Shown: one piece after another, positions 34,909-44,194 of the stretch | How positions within the stretch are numbered: the stretch's first letter is position 1 | Layout: each line of letters begins with the position of its first letter | Assembly: GCF_004514475.2 (NCBI RefSeq) | Contig: NZ_MYFO02000005.1 | Location: forward strand, 124,001 to 188,000 | Source of the DNA: Paenibacillus athensensis | GTDB lineage: Bacteria; Bacillota; Bacilli; Paenibacillales; NBRC-103111 | Direction of reading: 5' to 3' | Length of the DNA stretch: 64,000 nucleotides | Program-made: the position numbers and the translations under genes | Notes under the pieces: model-generated | What the model was told of the DNA's origin: nothing | The model's database searches: none | Seen by the model: the letters and a program-made list of their open reading frames with translations, nothing else

Positions 34909-35958
34909 ATGTTCTTGTCGGATCGGATTCGTCGAAACGCGATGGTTTTGTTCAGCCTGACGGCTTTGCTGCTGGTCAGCATGCCGGGCCTCGTCCAAGC
35001 CCAAGGGTCTGATAATCTGGCCTTGAATCCCGGAGGAAGCGGCTTTCCCGAGTTGTCGGCCTCCTACACATGCGGCTGCGACAGTGTGTGGAGTACAGTG
35101 AACGGCATTTACTCCTACACGGATAATCCGCGCGACCGCTGGACGAATTATGGATCGCCGAATGCCAGCGATTGGATTGCTGTTGATTTTGGAGCGCCCC
35201 AATCGTTCAATCAGGTCAATATCTACGTGTTCGACGACGGCGGCGGTGTCCGGCCTCCGGCCAGCTACGAGGTGCAAACGTGGGATGGCAGCGATTGGAC
35301 GCCTGTCCAGAACGCGGTAAAAACGCCTGCGACGCCCGGGGCCGCATTGAATACGGCTAATTTTGACCCGGTGACGGCGACGAAGATGCGCGTCGTGTTC
35401 ACCAATGGCGCTGCCTATAGCGGCGTCGTGGAGCTGGAGGTTCTTGACGCCGGACAGCTCTCCTATGCCGATGTGGCCGCCATATCCGCCTTCGGCAACG
35501 CGGCGGGCGATCAGATCACGCTCAAGCTCGATACGCCGATGAAGCCGTACAGCGTGCCGGATGCAAGCTTGTTCGAATTGATGCTGCCCGATCAGCCGCC
35601 TGTTACCGCAACCGAAGCGGTATATGACGAAGCCGATCCAGAAGGACGAACCGTGCTTCTACGCTTCCCTTCCCCGGTTCTGGACGGGCAGCCGCTGGCT
35701 TCGGTATCCATACAGGCCGGGGCTCTGCAGTTGGACGACGGGGCCTGGAATCATCCTCTGGGGCCGATTGGCGTGCTGACCTTCCATACGCTGGATCAGA
35801 CAGGCGATGCCAGATATGCGATTGACGATATCGTGCGCTTAATCGGCGACAACGGTGTACAGCCGGACGTCAACGCCGATGCGATGTTTGATCAGACGGA
35901 TATCCGTCTGCTGCTGGAGCAGCTACAGCCGCTGCCGAACGTGCCGGACACGGATTAG
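34909..35958 (+). CDS. secreted discoidin-like (F5/8 type C) protein with dockerin-like C-terminus
   Basis: 349 residues. Signal peptide 1-31 (MFLSDRIRRNAM..., ends VQAQG). Residues about 35-185 form an F5/8 type C/CBM32-like module (DRWTNYGSPNASDWIAVDFG). Residues about 190-300 are a beta-rich, Ig-like module. The last 45 residues (ADAMFDQTDIRLLLEQL) resemble one calcium loop-helix of a dockerin. AAAGGGAG lies eight bases before the ATG. No cohesin is visible in the window. Probably binds carbohydrate outside the cell. Confidence 0.75.
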   Translation: MFLSDRIRRNAMVLFSLTALLLVSMPGLVQAQGSDNLALNPGGSGFPELSASYTCGCDSVWSTVNGIYSYTDNPRDRWTNYGSPNASDWIAVDFGAPQSFNQVNIYVFDDGGGVRPPASYEVQTWDGSDWTPVQNAVKTPATPGAALNTANFDPVTATKMRVVFTNGAAYSGVVELEVLDAGQLSYADVAAISAFGNAAGDQITLKLDTPMKPYSVPDASLFELMLPDQPPVTATEAVYDEADPEGRTVLLRFPSPVLDGQPLASVSIQAGALQLDDGAWNHPLGPIGVLTFHTLDQTGDARYAIDDIVRLIGDNGVQPDVNADAMFDQTDIRLLLEQLQPLPNVPDTD

Positions 35959-35986
35959 GGCGTTTTATCCAAAGGAGGTTTTTTGT

Positions 35987-36295
35987 CTGTTTTTAATTTC
36001 GCTTCACTACAAGCAGCCGCTGGAGGAGGTCGAGCGTCATCTGGACGCGCACATTGCCTTTCTGGAGCGGTACTATGCCTCCGGCCATTTCCTCTGCTCC
36101 GGCCGCAAGCAGCCGCGCACCGGCGGGGTAATTCTTATGCGGGCCTCAGGGCTTGAAGAAGCGGAGCGGATTATGGCCGAGGATCCTTTTTATACCCATA
36201 AGATTGCCGAATACCAGCTTACGGAGTTTATCCCCAGCAAATGCGCTCCCGGTCTCGAAGCCTGGTTTCTGGCAGACAACGGCCATGCGTCCTAG
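35987..36295 (+). CDS. YciI-family protein with a probable CTG start
   Basis: 102 residues of YciI fold (LFLISLHYKQPLEEVERHLDAH), a small ferredoxin-like dimer; the conserved His-Asp pair is HLDAH. YciI-like proteins are of uncertain function. No ATG, GTG or TTG occurs in frame near the N-terminus, while CTG at 35987 sits eight bases after a perfect AAAGGAGG and gives the expected family start. The stop overlaps the next start by a few bases, so the CPBP gene is coupled. Confidence 0.8.
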   Translation: MFLISLHYKQPLEEVERHLDAHIAFLERYYASGHFLCSGRKQPRTGGVILMRASGLEEAERIMAEDPFYTHKIAEYQLTEFIPSKCAPGLEAWFLADNGHAS

Positions 36296-36938
36296 TATTC
36301 CCTACCGCGGGTTGTCGCTGGCTGTCGTGCTGCATGTTACTCTAACTCCGGCCCTGCTAAACTCAACCTATTACTTTCTGAACGGTGCCGATACTGCGCC
36401 TGGCGACGCTTCCCTCGCGACCGGCCTGATTTGGGAGCTGCTCGGTCTGGGCCTCCTGGCGTTTACCTTGCGCAAACAAGGTCGCTCGTTGAAGCAAATC
36501 GGCTTTACATGGAGCAAAAGCGATCCGTTGCATGCTTTGCTGATCTATGGCGCTTATTATGTCGTAACGCTCGCTATTACTTACGTCAGTCCACAGCTGC
36601 TGCACGCCGCCCCGCAAAATGCGGAAATATTCGCATCGAAGATTACGGTCGTATATGGGCTCTACATGCTGGTCAATCCGTTTTTCGAGGAACTGCTCGT
36701 TCGCGCTTATGCCATCGTCGAATTTCGTTATTTTTTCAAAAAAGAAGAGCTTGCCGTTCTCGCCAGCACGCTGATACAAACCTCCTATCATCTGTATCAA
36801 GGTGTTCTTTCGGCGCTGATGCTGGGGCTGCTGTTCTTTCTTTTTTCGATTTATTTTGCCAAAACACAGCGGATTGTGCCCGTCATTCTTGTTCATCTGT
36901 TTCTCGACATTAGCGGGATGCTATACTACGGACAATGA
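36285..36938 (+). CDS. CPBP-family intramembrane protease
   Basis: 217 residues, about six or seven membrane segments, with the family motifs FFEELLVRAY (EExxxR) and a later HLFLD. Such Abi/CAAX-type glutamic proteases occur in bacteriocin self-immunity and prenyl processing; the target here is unknown. ATG 36285 overlaps the upstream YciI gene. Closed by the terminator at 36979. Confidence 0.88.
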   Translation: MRPSIPYRGLSLAVVLHVTLTPALLNSTYYFLNGADTAPGDASLATGLIWELLGLGLLAFTLRKQGRSLKQIGFTWSKSDPLHALLIYGAYYVVTLAITYVSPQLLHAAPQNAEIFASKITVVYGLYMLVNPFFEELLVRAYAIVEFRYFFKKEELAVLASTLIQTSYHLYQGVLSALMLGLLFFLFSIYFAKTQRIVPVILVHLFLDISGMLYYGQ

Positions 36939-36978
36939 ACGCAACGAATCGCCGGCCCGGTCACGCTTTTGCTGCACA

Positions 36979-37026
36979 AAAAGGTCGCCCTCTCGCAGTT
37001 TCAATGAACTGTGAGGGGCGACCTTT
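36979..37026. terminator. strong bidirectional terminator
   Basis: AAAGGTCGCCC and GGGCGACCTTT arms with inner CTC/GAG and CAGTT/AACTG stems around TCAATG. Between the CPBP gene and the convergent SLH gene. Confidence 0.9.
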
Positions 37027-37043
37027 GTCGTGCCTTCAGGTAA

Positions 37044-40000
37044 TTAGATCAGATCGGATTTTTGCAGCAAACGCTGCACCAGCGCCGCCACTTCGGCTCT
37101 GGAAACGAACGCCTTCGGCGCCAGCTCCGTGTCGCTGCGGCCGGATACGATGCCTGCCTGCAGACACTCGGCAATGCCGGAAGCGGCCCATGCTGCTGCC
37201 TGATCAGCATCCTGATAGCCGTTCAGCAGACTTGTCGATGCTTGCTCGCTTGAGATGCCGGCCAGCTTCATCGCTTTGGAGATGATCGTCATAGCCTGCT
37301 CGCGGGTAATCGCGTCCATCGGACGGAAGGTGCCGTCTTCAAAACCGCTGATCAGGTCGTACGCATAAGCGGTCTGCACAGCGGAGTTGTACCAGTCGGC
37401 CGCGTGTACATCGGAGAATGGTGAAGCTGCGGCTTCCAGTTTCAGGCCAAGTCCCCGTACAACGATCGCTGCAAATTCAGCGCGCGTAATGTTTTGATCC
37501 GGGTTGAACAGGTCGTTGCCGATTCCGCTGATGACCAGACGCGAGCCCATATCGTTGACGGCTGCTTGGGACCAGTGCGACGCCACATCCTTGAATGCCA
37601 CCGGATGCCAGACAACGGAATAGGTGCTATTGGTCAAGCTCTTGACTTTCGCCGCATAGCTGCCGTCCTCGTTCTTGATGATTTTGGTCGGTACGTGACG
37701 AACCGTACCATCCGGGTCAATGACGACGCCGGTCGTAATCCGCTGCGGGTCCACGCCGTCCGGCAGGGCAATGGTGCGCTCGACATACGTGTTAAATTGA
37801 GAAACATCGACTGATTTCCCAGCGTAGGTACCGCTGATGTTGAAATCAAGCGGCTGGGCAACCAGCGTCAACTGATTTTGCGATGCCGCATTGCGAACAA
37901 CTTTGAGCGTTTCATCCACAGGCTTGGCGATTTCGATATGCACCTTGATATCTTGCAGATTAACATTGGTTCCAAGCTGCTGCGAAACGGCGCTAATGTT
38001 GATTTGTCCGGCAGGCAACGTATACACAGCCTGATCGGTTTTGATTTCAACAACCGCCTGCTTCTGCTCCATGTTCTTCACCATTTGTCCGTCCAACTCG
38101 CCGATGACGATGTCGGAGTTGCTAGTGACCGGAATCGTGACGACCGCATGCTGACCTTCTGCAGCAAGCTTTTCATCGAGCTTTTTTGGATCAAGTGTTA
38201 CGACCGTTACGGTTTGATTGCCTTTTTTCTCCGTAGTGATCGTACCCGCATCCTGCGGTTTGCCGTTCACCAGCACTTGCGCGCTGTTTGGCGTACCTGT
38301 ACCTGTGCCTGTTGCCGGTCCATTAGGTACAGTCGGATTTTTCGTAACAACTGTAATTTCATTGGAAGCTGCGCTATCGCCGCCGGGACCCACCGATTTG
38401 ACGATAAAATAATACGGCGTGCCGTTCAGAAGGCCTTGCGCTGTGTAGCTGTACGTAGTGCCGGTAACTGTATCCAGCGCTGCTCCGTACGAACCGGAGG
38501 TCATGCTTTTGAAAATTTTGTAGCTTGTCGCTCCAGAAACGCCGGCCCATGTCAGATTCGCTCTGCCGCTGGCTGTCGTGCCCAGCTGGATGACCGGAGC
38601 GTCCGGAGCCGGAAGTGAAGAGTCGCTCACCGTGATCGTCAGCGTTTGCGTCGCTCCGGCGTTGAAGTTCAGCGTCAGCGTTACCGGACCATTCGTTTGC
38701 GCCGCCAGATAATCTTTGCTGATCGTGATCGTCGAGCCGACCAGCGTGTAGTCAGTTCCCGATACTAACGGCGTCACTCCGTTCACGATGCTGCTCAGCG
38801 TATTGCCGTTCAGCGTCACCGTTGTAGTCACATTCTGGTAGTGACCTGCAGACGTGTCGGCCGTGTTTTTATCAAACGTAGCCGTTGTTGGGCTAATTGT
38901 GCTATTGCTTGGCGTCGAATCGCTCACCGTAATCGTCAGCGTTTGCGTTGCTCCGGCGTTGAAGTTCAGCGTCAGCGTTACCGGACCGTTCGTTTGCGCG
39001 GCCAGATAATCTTTGCTGATCGTGATCGTCGAGCCGACCAACGTGTAATCAGTTCCCGATATTAACGGCGTCACTCCGTTCACGATGCTGCTCAGCGTAT
39101 TGCCGTTCAGCGTCACCGTTGTAGTCACATTCTGGTAGTGACCTGCGGATGTGTCGGCCGTGTTTTTATCAAACGTAGCCGTTGTTGGGCTGATCGTGCT
39201 GTTGCTTGGCGTCGAATCGCTCACCGTGATCGTCAGCGTTTGCGTCGCTCCGGCGTTGAAGTTCAGCGTCAGCGTTACCGGACCATTCGCTTGCGCGGCC
39301 AGATACGCTTTGTCAATCGTGATCGTCGAGCCGACCAGCGTGTAGTCAGTTCCCGATATTAACGGCGTCACTCCGTTCACGATGCTGCTCAGCGTATTGC
39401 CGTTCAGCGTCACCGTTGTGATCACATTCTGGTAGTGACCTGCAGACGTATCGGCCGTGTTTTTATCAAACGTAGCCGTTGTTGGGCTGATCGTGCTGTT
39501 GCTTGGCGTCGAGTCGCTCACCGTAATCGTCAGCGTTTGCGTCGCTCCGGCGTTGAAGTTCAGCGTCAGCGTTACCGGACCATTCGCTTGCGCGGCCAGG
39601 TACGCTTTGTCAATCGTGATCGTCGAGCCGACCAGCGTGTAATCAGTTCCCGATATTAACGGTGTCACTCCGTTCACGATGCTGCTCAGCGTATTGCCGT
39701 TCAGCGTCACCGTTGTGATCACATTCTGGTAGTGACCTGCGGATGTATCGGCCGTGTTTTTATCAAACGTAGCCGTTGTTGGGCTGATCGTGCTGTTGCC
39801 CGGCGTCGAATCGCTCACCGTGATCGTCAGCGTTTGCGTCGCTCCGGCGCTGAAGTTCAGCGTCAGCGTTACCGGACCATTCGCTTGCGCGGCCAGATAC
39901 GCTTTGTCAATCGTGATCGTCGAGCCGACCAGCGTGTAGTCAGTTCCCGATATTAACGGTGTCACTCCGTTCACGATGCTGCTCAGCGTATTGCCGTTCA

Positions 40001-42482
40001 GCGTCACCGTTGTGGTCACATTCTGGTAGTGACCTGCGGACGTATCGGCCGTGTTTTTATCAAACGTAGCCGTCGTTGGGCTAATTGTGCTATTGCTTGG
40101 CGTCGAATCGCTCACCGTGATCGTCAGCGTTTGCGTCGCCCCGGCGCTGAAGTTCAGCGTCAGCGTTACCGGACCATTCGCTTGCGCGGCCAGATACGCT
40201 TTGTCAATCGTGATCGTCGAGCCGACCAGCGTGTAGTCAGTTCCCGATATTAACGGCGTCACTCCGTTCACGATACTGCTCAGCGTATTGCCGTTCAGCG
40301 TCGCCGTTGTGGTCACATTCTGGTAGTGACCTGCGGACGTATCGGCCGTGTTTTTATCAAACGTAGCCGTTGTTGGGCTGATCGTGCTATTGCTTGGCGT
40401 CGAATCGCTCACCGTGATCGTCAGCGTTTGCGTCGCTCCGGCGTTGAAGTTCAGCGTCAGCGTTACCGGACCATTCGCTTGCGCAGCCAGATAATCTTTG
40501 CTGATCGTGATCGTCGAGCCGACCAACGTGTAATCAGTTCCCGATATTAACGGCGTCACTCCGTTCACGATGCTGCTCAGTGTATTGCCGTTCAGCGTCA
40601 CCGTTGTGGTCACATTCTGGTAGTGACCTACGGACGTATCGGCCGTGTTTTTATCAAACGTAGCCGTTGTTGGGCTAATTGTGCTATTGCTTGGCGTCGA
40701 ATCGCTCACCGTAATCGTCAGCGTTTGCGTCGCTCCGGCGCTGAAGTTCAGCGTCAGCGTTACGGGACCATTCGCTTGCGCAGCCAGATAATCTTTGCTG
40801 ATCGTGATCGTCGAGCCGACCAACGTGTAGTCAGTTCCCGATATTAACGGCGTCACTCCGTTCACGATGCTGCTCAGCGTATTGCCGTTCAGCGTCACCG
40901 TTGTGGTCACATTCTGGTAGTGACCAGCAGACGTATCGGCCGTGTTTTTATCAAACGTAGCCGTTGTTGGGCTAATTGTGCTGTTGCTTGGCGTCGAATC
41001 GCTCACCGTAATCGTCAGCGTTTGCGTCGCTCCGGCGCTGAAGTTCAGCGTCAGCGTTACCGGACCATTCGCTTGCGCGGCCAGATACGCTTTGTCAATC
41101 GTGATCGTCGAGCCGACCAGCGTGTAGTCAGTTCCCGATATTAACGGCGTCACTCCGTTCACGATGCTGCTCAGCGTATTGCCGTTCAGCGTCGCCGTTG
41201 TGGTCACATTCTGGTAGTGACCTGCGGACGTGTCGGCCGTGTTTTTATCAAACGTAGCCGTTGTTGGACTAATTGTGCTGTTATCGAACGCTGAAGCTAC
41301 CCCGTGCAAAACAAACAATTGGTTAAAGTCATCATAGATACCAATGTGATTTTCGTAGCCGCTAAATAAAATGGGAAAAAGGGTAACCGACCCGTCCTCA
41401 ATAACTCCATTAAATGCAGAAATCGAGCTTCCGTCATTGGCAACCTCTGCCGCAGCTACGAACAAATTACTATCAATTCGATAAAACAGAAAATGGCTGG
41501 AAGCCGATTCAAGCAAACCACCCGTACCATCAGCCGCTTCATCATACGTAGGTATAACGGCAGTTCCCACAGCAGCACCGTTGGAATCAAACTCCTGAAT
41601 CGTCAAATTGTCGCCGTCCACAAATAACGCGGCATAATTCCCGTCTGACAAGCCGATTACTTGAAGAGGCAACGAAATGTTAGCCATATTAGCCGAAGCA
41701 TTCAGGTTAAATAAGCTCGTATGGATCGAGCCGTCGTTGTTATAGATGGTCGCGCGATCATATGAATATAAAGTCGTCGGACTCGCCGACTGATAATGCC
41801 GGGATACGACCATAAACGTCCCGTTATGATTTGTGCCAATGCTGTAAACGTTTGGCGCTCCTTCAGCCGGGTCGCGATTGTCGCTGATCGCGGTTTTCGC
41901 TACGATTGTGGAGCTGTCCGGATTCATGATACTCATGTAAAAGGCCGAATCGTCAGCCACAAACCACATGAACACCACGTTGCCGTTGGATAACTCCACC
42001 GGAGTAGTCTCTGTTGTCTTGTGAACCGCCCCATCGTCGTCAATCGCCGTGGCGGTTGTTTTTACTTGCAACGACGAATCCAGCACGATGAAAAAATTGC
42101 CGCTGCCCTCTTTTTCCCAAGTAATCAACGTATCTTGCGTGCCGCTGAGGTAAATCACCTTCATGGCATCAGGACTGCCCGCATCGGCGCCCATCTGACT
42201 GTCCAGAACTGCGCTGTCAACGTCTGCGCCGGTTTTATCTATAATCTGATACGTCGTATGTCCAGCATCCGAGTACAAATAGCCGGTTTTACCTCCTGGC
42301 AGCGAAACCGCGCTGTGAACTCCATAATTGAGCGGAACCTGGACCGCACTGTCAAAATCCACATCTCCTGAAGACGCATACGCCTCCTGAACAGCGGGAA
42401 GGAATGGAACCCATCCCGAAACGACGATGAGTAAGCTCATCCAAATCGTCAAGCTCCTCATCGCAAATGATTTTGCTTTCAT
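37044..42482 (-). CDS. giant SLH-anchored protein with nine X2 modules
   Basis: 1812 residues. Signal peptide 1-37; a beta-rich N-terminal domain to about 399, propeller-like; nine near-identical 99-residue modules at about 400-1290 of the X2 (CBM_X2) type (ISPTTATFDKN...SGTDYTLVGSTITI...YLAAQ); one fibronectin type III module about 1295-1385; a linker module starting VNGKPQDAG; three SLH domains about 1630-1812. ATG 42482 has GAGGTG six bases upstream. X2 modules are known as spacers or weak polysaccharide binders in cellulosomal proteins. Probably a wall-attached stalk that projects the N-terminal domain. Linker plus SLH resemble the protein at 18110-21775. Confidence 0.93.
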   Translation of the reverse strand: MKAKSFAMRSLTIWMSLLIVVSGWVPFLPAVQEAYASSGDVDFDSAVQVPLNYGVHSAVSLPGGKTGYLYSDAGHTTYQIIDKTGADVDSAVLDSQMGADAGSPDAMKVIYLSGTQDTLITWEKEGSGNFFIVLDSSLQVKTTATAIDDDGAVHKTTETTPVELSNGNVVFMWFVADDSAFYMSIMNPDSSTIVAKTAISDNRDPAEGAPNVYSIGTNHNGTFMVVSRHYQSASPTTLYSYDRATIYNNDGSIHTSLFNLNASANMANISLPLQVIGLSDGNYAALFVDGDNLTIQEFDSNGAAVGTAVIPTYDEAADGTGGLLESASSHFLFYRIDSNLFVAAAEVANDGSSISAFNGVIEDGSVTLFPILFSGYENHIGIYDDFNQLFVLHGVASAFDNSTISPTTATFDKNTADTSAGHYQNVTTTATLNGNTLSSIVNGVTPLISGTDYTLVGSTITIDKAYLAAQANGPVTLTLNFSAGATQTLTITVSDSTPSNSTISPTTATFDKNTADTSAGHYQNVTTTVTLNGNTLSSIVNGVTPLISGTDYTLVGSTITISKDYLAAQANGPVTLTLNFSAGATQTLTITVSDSTPSNSTISPTTATFDKNTADTSVGHYQNVTTTVTLNGNTLSSIVNGVTPLISGTDYTLVGSTITISKDYLAAQANGPVTLTLNFNAGATQTLTITVSDSTPSNSTISPTTATFDKNTADTSAGHYQNVTTTATLNGNTLSSIVNGVTPLISGTDYTLVGSTITIDKAYLAAQANGPVTLTLNFSAGATQTLTITVSDSTPSNSTISPTTATFDKNTADTSAGHYQNVTTTVTLNGNTLSSIVNGVTPLISGTDYTLVGSTITIDKAYLAAQANGPVTLTLNFSAGATQTLTITVSDSTPGNSTISPTTATFDKNTADTSAGHYQNVITTVTLNGNTLSSIVNGVTPLISGTDYTLVGSTITIDKAYLAAQANGPVTLTLNFNAGATQTLTITVSDSTPSNSTISPTTATFDKNTADTSAGHYQNVITTVTLNGNTLSSIVNGVTPLISGTDYTLVGSTITIDKAYLAAQANGPVTLTLNFNAGATQTLTITVSDSTPSNSTISPTTATFDKNTADTSAGHYQNVTTTVTLNGNTLSSIVNGVTPLISGTDYTLVGSTITISKDYLAAQTNGPVTLTLNFNAGATQTLTITVSDSTPSNSTISPTTATFDKNTADTSAGHYQNVTTTVTLNGNTLSSIVNGVTPLVSGTDYTLVGSTITISKDYLAAQTNGPVTLTLNFNAGATQTLTITVSDSSLPAPDAPVIQLGTTASGRANLTWAGVSGATSYKIFKSMTSGSYGAALDTVTGTTYSYTAQGLLNGTPYYFIVKSVGPGGDSAASNEITVVTKNPTVPNGPATGTGTGTPNSAQVLVNGKPQDAGTITTEKKGNQTVTVVTLDPKKLDEKLAAEGQHAVVTIPVTSNSDIVIGELDGQMVKNMEQKQAVVEIKTDQAVYTLPAGQINISAVSQQLGTNVNLQDIKVHIEIAKPVDETLKVVRNAASQNQLTLVAQPLDFNISGTYAGKSVDVSQFNTYVERTIALPDGVDPQRITTGVVIDPDGTVRHVPTKIIKNEDGSYAAKVKSLTNSTYSVVWHPVAFKDVASHWSQAAVNDMGSRLVISGIGNDLFNPDQNITRAEFAAIVVRGLGLKLEAAASPFSDVHAADWYNSAVQTAYAYDLISGFEDGTFRPMDAITREQAMTIISKAMKLAGISSEQASTSLLNGYQDADQAAAWAASGIAECLQAGIVSGRSDTELAPKAFVSRAEVAALVQRLLQKSDLI
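38613..41285 (-). repeat. nine tandem 297-bp repeats (X2 module array)
   Basis: Exact 297-base periodicity with few substitutions between copies, some shared between neighbours (IDKAY versus ISKDY types; VTTT versus VITT types). Contiguous, no spacers. Confidence 0.95.
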
Positions 42483-42721
42483 TCTTTGCACCTCATCCTG
42501 CAAGTTTTTTGTATGTCGCACCTTATCTTACTTCGACAAATAGTGCCAAAGACCTGCAAATCATAAACTAACTTCCTTATCAAACTACTTGTAGGTTTTT
42601 CCAGCAGAAAAGGCTGCGAGAATTTTTCTTACAAAAGCTGCTCTTCAAAAAGCTTGTCATTCTTTTTGCATTTCTGTTATTATCAAATTGTTAATATCTA
42701 ATTGTGTAAAAGGTGATAGCT

Positions 42722-43651
42722 ATGACACTCCCCGTCCCTCGTGACCGTAACGGAATGAGCGAGGCCGAATTTCTTGCCCAATATGACGCTGCCCGCTACG
42801 CTCGTCCGTCGGTGGCCGTCGATATGGTTGTGCTGACCGTTGCCGATCAGGCCCAGCCCAACTACCGCAAGCTGCCTGCTAAAAAATTGCAACTGCTGCT
42901 CATCCGCCGCGGCGAGCATCCATATCTTGGCCAGTGGGCGCTGCCTGGCGGTTTCGTGTCCGTAGACGAAAGTCTGGATGAAGCTGCACGCCGCGAGCTG
43001 CACGACGAAACCGGCATTGCCGACATTTATCTCCAACCCCTCGCTGCATGGGGCGAGGTGGACCGCGATCCGCGCACCCGTGTCATCAGCTGCTCCTACC
43101 TGGCGCTGGTGGACAGCACGCAGCTTCCCCTGCAGGCCGGAACAGACGCCGCCGACGCCCAGTGGTTCCAGCTTAGCTGCACGCTCGTCGAGCAAACAAC
43201 AACACAGCTGCCCACGGGCATGCAGACGAACCGTCTATATCTCATCGAGCTGACCGGCTCTGCGGAAGAGGCTTGTCCGCTCCCATTAACTGCGGAGGTC
43301 CGGCGAGTCGATACCGCCGAAGGCAAACGGCGCAGCAGCAAGCTTGTCATCGAAAGCTCCAACGGCTTGGCCTTTGATCACGCTAAAATAATCTACGCCG
43401 CCACAGAGCGGCTGAAACAGCAAATCGAGCATACCGACATCGCTTTTCAATTGATGCCTGAGCGCTTTACGTTATCCGCTCTGCAACAGGTATATGAAAT
43501 TATCGGGGGTAAGGAGCTGCTCGCTGCCGCCTTCCGTCGAAAAATCGCTCCGCTGGTGGAAGAAACGGACGCCACTACTCGTGACGCTGGACACCGGCCG
43601 TCGCGACTGTATCGCTTTAATCCATTTGCCATACAAAAGGAATTCTTATGA
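42722..43651 (+). CDS. NrtR-like regulator: NUDIX domain plus winged helix
   Basis: 309 residues. NUDIX domain about 30-170 with box 77-99 (GGFVSVDESLDEAARRELHD then ETGI); compared with GX5EX7REUXEEXGU only one Glu is changed to Asp, so hydrolase activity is possible. Residues about 240-305 match the NrtR winged helix (FTLSALQQVYEIIGGKELL, FRRKI, SRLYRF at the end). NrtR proteins bind ADP-ribose or related ligands and repress NAD metabolism genes. ATG 42722 follows AAAGGTGA by five bases. First gene of an operon with NADAR and PARG-like genes, which fits an ADP-ribose-responsive switch (inference). Confidence 0.85.
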   Translation: MTLPVPRDRNGMSEAEFLAQYDAARYARPSVAVDMVVLTVADQAQPNYRKLPAKKLQLLLIRRGEHPYLGQWALPGGFVSVDESLDEAARRELHDETGIADIYLQPLAAWGEVDRDPRTRVISCSYLALVDSTQLPLQAGTDAADAQWFQLSCTLVEQTTTQLPTGMQTNRLYLIELTGSAEEACPLPLTAEVRRVDTAEGKRRSSKLVIESSNGLAFDHAKIIYAATERLKQQIEHTDIAFQLMPERFTLSALQQVYEIIGGKELLAAAFRRKIAPLVEETDATTRDAGHRPSRLYRFNPFAIQKEFL

Positions 43652-43667
43652 AAAGAGTGAACCCGTC

Positions 43668-44147
43668 ATGGAATCATTTACTTACTTTTGGCGGACGGAA
43701 TCGCCGTTTTCCCAATGGCATCCTGCCGTATTCAAGCTTGAAGATCAGACCTTCAACTGCGCTGAGCAGTATATGATGTATGCCAAGGCCAATCTTTTTG
43801 GCGATAATGCCATTGCCGAACGCATTTTGCGCGCCCGCTCCCCGATTGAACAGAAAAAGCTGGGCCGCAGCGTAAGCGGCTTTCAACAGGATCTGTGGGC
43901 AAGCCGCTGCAAAGCCATTGTCTACACCGGCAACTATGCAAAATTTACGCAAAACGAGCATTTGCTGGCCGCTCTGTTAAGCACGCAAGGCACAACGCTT
44001 GTCGAGGCCAGCCCGGACGACCGGGTTTGGGGAGTCGGACTGAGCGAAGACGACCCGGCCATTTGCGATCGACGCACCTGGAAAGGGACGAATTGGCTCG
44101 GGGAAGTGTTGACCCAACTGCGTGAAGACCTGATAGCCAGACGTTGA
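43668..44147 (+). CDS. NADAR-domain protein (YbiA-like)
   Basis: 159 residues, a single NADAR domain: YFWRTESPFSQWHP at the start, FNCAEQYMMYAKA with the conserved E, GNYAKFTQN, LVEASPDDRVWGVG and the end NWLGEVLTQLR. Known of the family: predicted and in several cases shown to act on N-glycosidic bonds, including riboflavin-pathway intermediates and ADP-ribose attached to guanine. ATG 43668 lies 16 bases after the NrtR-like stop with AAAAGAG upstream. Transcribed with the regulator and the PARG-like gene. Substrate here is not proven. Confidence 0.92.
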   Translation: MESFTYFWRTESPFSQWHPAVFKLEDQTFNCAEQYMMYAKANLFGDNAIAERILRARSPIEQKKLGRSVSGFQQDLWASRCKAIVYTGNYAKFTQNEHLLAALLSTQGTTLVEASPDDRVWGVGLSEDDPAICDRRTWKGTNWLGEVLTQLREDLIARR

Positions 44148-44194
44148 AACGTTGGTTTCTCAGTCTGGAACTGTAATCAAAGGAGAGGATGAAT

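Noticed and set aside
38841-41144. Series of identical 74-codon open frames spaced 297 bases
   Set aside because: They are antisense shadows of the nine X2 modules; the regular spacing comes from the repeat, not from a gene family.
42600-42721. NrtR operator in the AT-rich region before the regulator gene
   Set aside because: CAAATTGTTAATATCTAATTG has some dyad symmetry but too many mismatches to support a site.
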